From assembly GCA_011056825.1 (NCBI GenBank), contig DSBH01000081.1, positions 1 to 10,390 on the forward strand: 10,390 nt of DNA. Direction: 5' to 3'. Position numbers and translations under genes: made by a program. This document shows positions 8,972 through 10,390 of the stretch, in pieces. Numbering within the stretch: position 1 is the stretch's first letter; the number at the start of each line of letters is the position of its first letter. This DNA is from Deltaproteobacteria bacterium. Its GTDB lineage: Bacteria > Desulfobacterota > Syntrophia > Syntrophales > UBA2210. The notes under the pieces are model-generated. The model had not been told where the DNA came from and ran no database searches. It worked only from the letters and a program-made list of their open reading frames with translations.

Positions 8972-8986
8972 CACGGAGGATTCACA

Positions 8987-9805
8987 ATGCGTCTGAAAGA
9001 TAAAGTTGCCGTCGTCACGGGAGGCGGCGGCGGACTGGGAGAAGGAATCTGCCGTTGCCTGGCGCGGGAAGGAGCCAACGTTGCGGTAAGCGACATCAGC
9101 CTGGAAGCGGCCCGGCGTGTGGCTGACGTTGTGTCGGGAATGGGGCGTCGTGCGACAGCCATCGAAACCGACGTGCGAGACGACAAACAGTGTCGGCGCA
9201 TGGTCGAGGAAGCCGGAGACACCCTGGGCGGTCTCGATATTCTTGTTTGCAACGCCGGGTTCGGAGGATATTCATCGGATCGTCCAGCTGATCTTCCCCT
9301 GTCAGTTGAAAATATTTCGGAGGAAGAATGGGACCTGACGTTTGACGTCAACATGAAAGGTGTTTTCCTCTGCAACAGGGCCGTTATTCCCCGTTTCAAG
9401 AAGCAGAAAAGTGGGAAGATAATCAACATCGCTTCTATCGGCGGACGAATGCCCCTGGACTTTCTCGCTCACTACGACGCAAGTAAGGCCGGCGTCATCG
9501 CTTTCACGCAGGCCGTCGCAATGCACATGGCACGATACGGCGTCAACGTCAACGCTGTCTGCCCGGGACTTGTTAAAACCGGAATGGGCCGCTCCATGGG
9601 AATCATGCTGGGCCGATCCCATCCCGTGTTCAAGGGCATGGACCCGGACACTGTTTTTGACAAACTGGTAAATAATTCCGTTCGCAAGCGAACGCCCCAG
9701 ACGCCCGAGGACATCGGAAACGCGGTCGCATTCCTCGCTTCCGACGACGCATCGGAGATCGTAGGACAAAGCATCAATGTGTGCGGCGGAATGTATTTCA
9801 GTTGA
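8987..9805 (+). CDS. Short-chain dehydrogenase/reductase, NAD(H)-type
   Basis: This 272-residue classical SDR has the glycine motif TGGGGGLG (11-18), CNAG (88-91), N122, S150, Y163 and K167 (YDASK). Asp36 at the end of the second strand (SDI) predicts NAD(H), unlike the Arg43 of the SDR encoded at 6137-6949. Two segments are longer than in FabG: residues 92-110 after the NAG motif, and 199-231, which would shape the substrate pocket and lid. The end reads VCGGMYFS, where most relatives have VDGG. The ATG at 8987 sits six bases after GGAGGA. The gene is divergent from the dehydratase-like gene and 54 bp upstream of an EamA-type transporter gene. It probably oxidises a hydroxyl intermediate of the local pathway, such as a 3-hydroxyacyl-CoA; that substrate class is inference. 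Confidence 0.93.
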   Translation: MRLKDKVAVVTGGGGGLGEGICRCLAREGANVAVSDISLEAARRVADVVSGMGRRATAIETDVRDDKQCRRMVEEAGDTLGGLDILVCNAGFGGYSSDRPADLPLSVENISEEEWDLTFDVNMKGVFLCNRAVIPRFKKQKSGKIINIASIGGRMPLDFLAHYDASKAGVIAFTQAVAMHMARYGVNVNAVCPGLVKTGMGRSMGIMLGRSHPVFKGMDPDTVFDKLVNNSVRKRTPQTPEDIGNAVAFLASDDASEIVGQSINVCGGMYFS

Positions 9806-9807
9806 CC

Positions 9808-9850
9808 GCCGTAACGCCCATTTTCCTGAACCGATGATGATCGTTACGGC
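9808..9850. repeat. Nine-base inverted repeat between the SDR and the transporter gene
   Basis: GCCGTAACG (9808-9816) and CGTTACGGC (9842-9850) are perfect inverted copies around a 25-base spacer, starting two bases past the SDR stop and ending nine bases before the transporter ATG. No T-run follows, so it is not a standard terminator. It may be an mRNA hairpin or a protein-binding site. Confidence 0.5.
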
Positions 9851-9859
9851 CGTGCCGCC

Positions 9860-10390
9860 ATGAATGACTGGTACCTCTTTTCACTTGCAGCACTGATCCT
9901 GTTCGGACTGCAACGTTTCCTTTACAAGGTATCGGCCGAGGAAGGCTGCAACAGCGCACTCACCTCGCTCGCTTTTATGGGTACGGTGACGTGTCTCAGC
10001 ACACTGTTTTTTCTTTTTTCGCGGGCTTCCATCGGTAATACGGCCTTTCTCCTCGTCATATCGACCGTCAACGGCCTTTCTTTTTTGGCGGGAACACTCG
10101 CATCCATGGAGGCCCTGAAGCGTATTCCCGCCACGACGGTTTTGCCTCTTATACGCCTGAATACTGTCCTTGTGGTCCTTTTCGGTATATTCTACTTCGG
10201 CGAAAAACCGTCCATGTCCCAGTATATCGGCATCGTGATCTCGCTGGCGGTTATTATTGTTCTCGCCCGTTCCTCCGCATCCGGTCCCGCCGCCGGGCTA
10301 AGCAAAACAGGCCGCGGCATTGCCTACGCCGCCGTTGCCCTTGTTGCGGGAGCTGTTGCCGCGGTTTCAAGCGCGTTCGCCGCACACGCC
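9860..10390 (+). CDS. EamA/DMT-family transporter, N-terminal part (cut by window end)
   Basis: The frame is open for 177 codons from the ATG at 9860 to the last base, with no stop. Hydrophobic segments fall at about 4-18, 33-54, 60-82, 92-113, 119-137 and 152 onward. The order and the motif near 76-115 (a conserved small-residue stretch, then a Pro-containing helix followed by FGEKP) are those of EamA-domain drug/metabolite transporters, which usually have ten helices and about 300 residues. The protein would sit in the inner membrane and export or import a small metabolite. A stop at 9827-9829 closes the frame upstream, and no other start codon lies between, so the ATG at 9860 is the only choice; it lacks a visible ribosome site. 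It follows the NAD-type SDR by 54 bp and probably shares its transcript. The substrate is unknown. Confidence 0.85.
   Translation, partial: MNDWYLFSLAALILFGLQRFLYKVSAEEGCNSALTSLAFMGTVTCLSTLFFLFSRASIGNTAFLLVISTVNGLSFLAGTLASMEALKRIPATTVLPLIRLNTVLVVLFGIFYFGEKPSMSQYIGIVISLAVIIVLARSSASGPAAGLSKTGRGIAYAAVALVAGAVAAVSSAFAAHA

Larger units (their letters stand above)
8583..8986. promoter_or_regulatory. Divergent 404-bp intergenic region between the dehydratase-like and NAD-type SDR genes
   Basis: No convincing gene lies here. It holds both ribosome binding sites (AGGAG for the minus-strand gene, GGAGGA at 8975-8980 for the plus-strand gene) and an AT-rich centre about 8720-8870 with promoter-like boxes. 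Two inverted repeats lie on the plus-gene side, at 8828-8861 and 8951-8971. No regulator gene is adjacent. A short frame at 8799-8996 has no supporting signal. Confidence 0.6.

Noticed and set aside
8799..8996. 65-codon frame with a GTG start in the divergent region
   Set aside because: It has no ribosome site, an Arg-rich composition like non-coding AT-rich DNA read by chance, and it overlaps the SDR start.

Overview
The window looks like a chromosomal segment of an anaerobic, Gram-negative, moderately GC-rich bacterium. I infer the Desulfobacterota (Syntrophus/Smithella-like lineages) from gene content: a LapA-type membrane protein next to HIT and YfcE proteins, a second-type EF-G, and an oxygen-sensitive 4-hydroxybutyryl-CoA dehydratase-family enzyme flanked by short-chain dehydrogenases (SDRs). 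Taxonomy is inference only; there is no rRNA or tRNA gene. I see no insertion sequence, phage gene or CRISPR array.

Layout. (1) 1-1570, + strand: the C-terminal half of an EF-G-type GTPase, overlapping (ATGA) a MogA/MoaB molybdopterin adenylyltransferase gene. (2) 1539-3320, - strand: a tight four-gene operon read in the order YfcE-type phosphodiesterase, HIT protein (TTG start), LapA-like two-helix membrane protein, Mut7-C zinc-ribbon protein (GTG start). Its last gene overlaps the mog 3' end by 32 bp. (3) 3345-3441: back-to-back sigma70-like promoters. (4) 3491-6076, + strand: a small unknown protein, NAD-dependent DNA ligase (ligA) and acylphosphatase, spaced by 1 bp and then overlapping by 4 bp. 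(5) 6080-6117: a strong hairpin whose U-tract lies on the - strand, ending the first SDR gene. (6) 6137-8582, - strand: a 4-hydroxybutyryl-CoA dehydratase/HpaB-family enzyme followed by an NADP-type SDR. (7) 8583-8986: a 404-bp divergent regulatory region containing several inverted repeats. (8) 8987-10390, + strand: an NAD-type SDR and the start of an EamA-family transporter, cut by the window end.

How the genes fit together. The first 6 kb is housekeeping: translation, molybdenum cofactor assembly, nucleotide and RNA turnover, DNA ligation. The last 4 kb looks like an accessory catabolic module. A flavin/[4Fe-4S] dehydratase-family enzyme keeps all four presumed cluster ligands but seems to lack one active-site acid. 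It sits between two SDRs with opposite predicted cofactor preference and next to a small-molecule transporter. The module's substrate cannot be read from the sequence; it is the most interesting part of the window.
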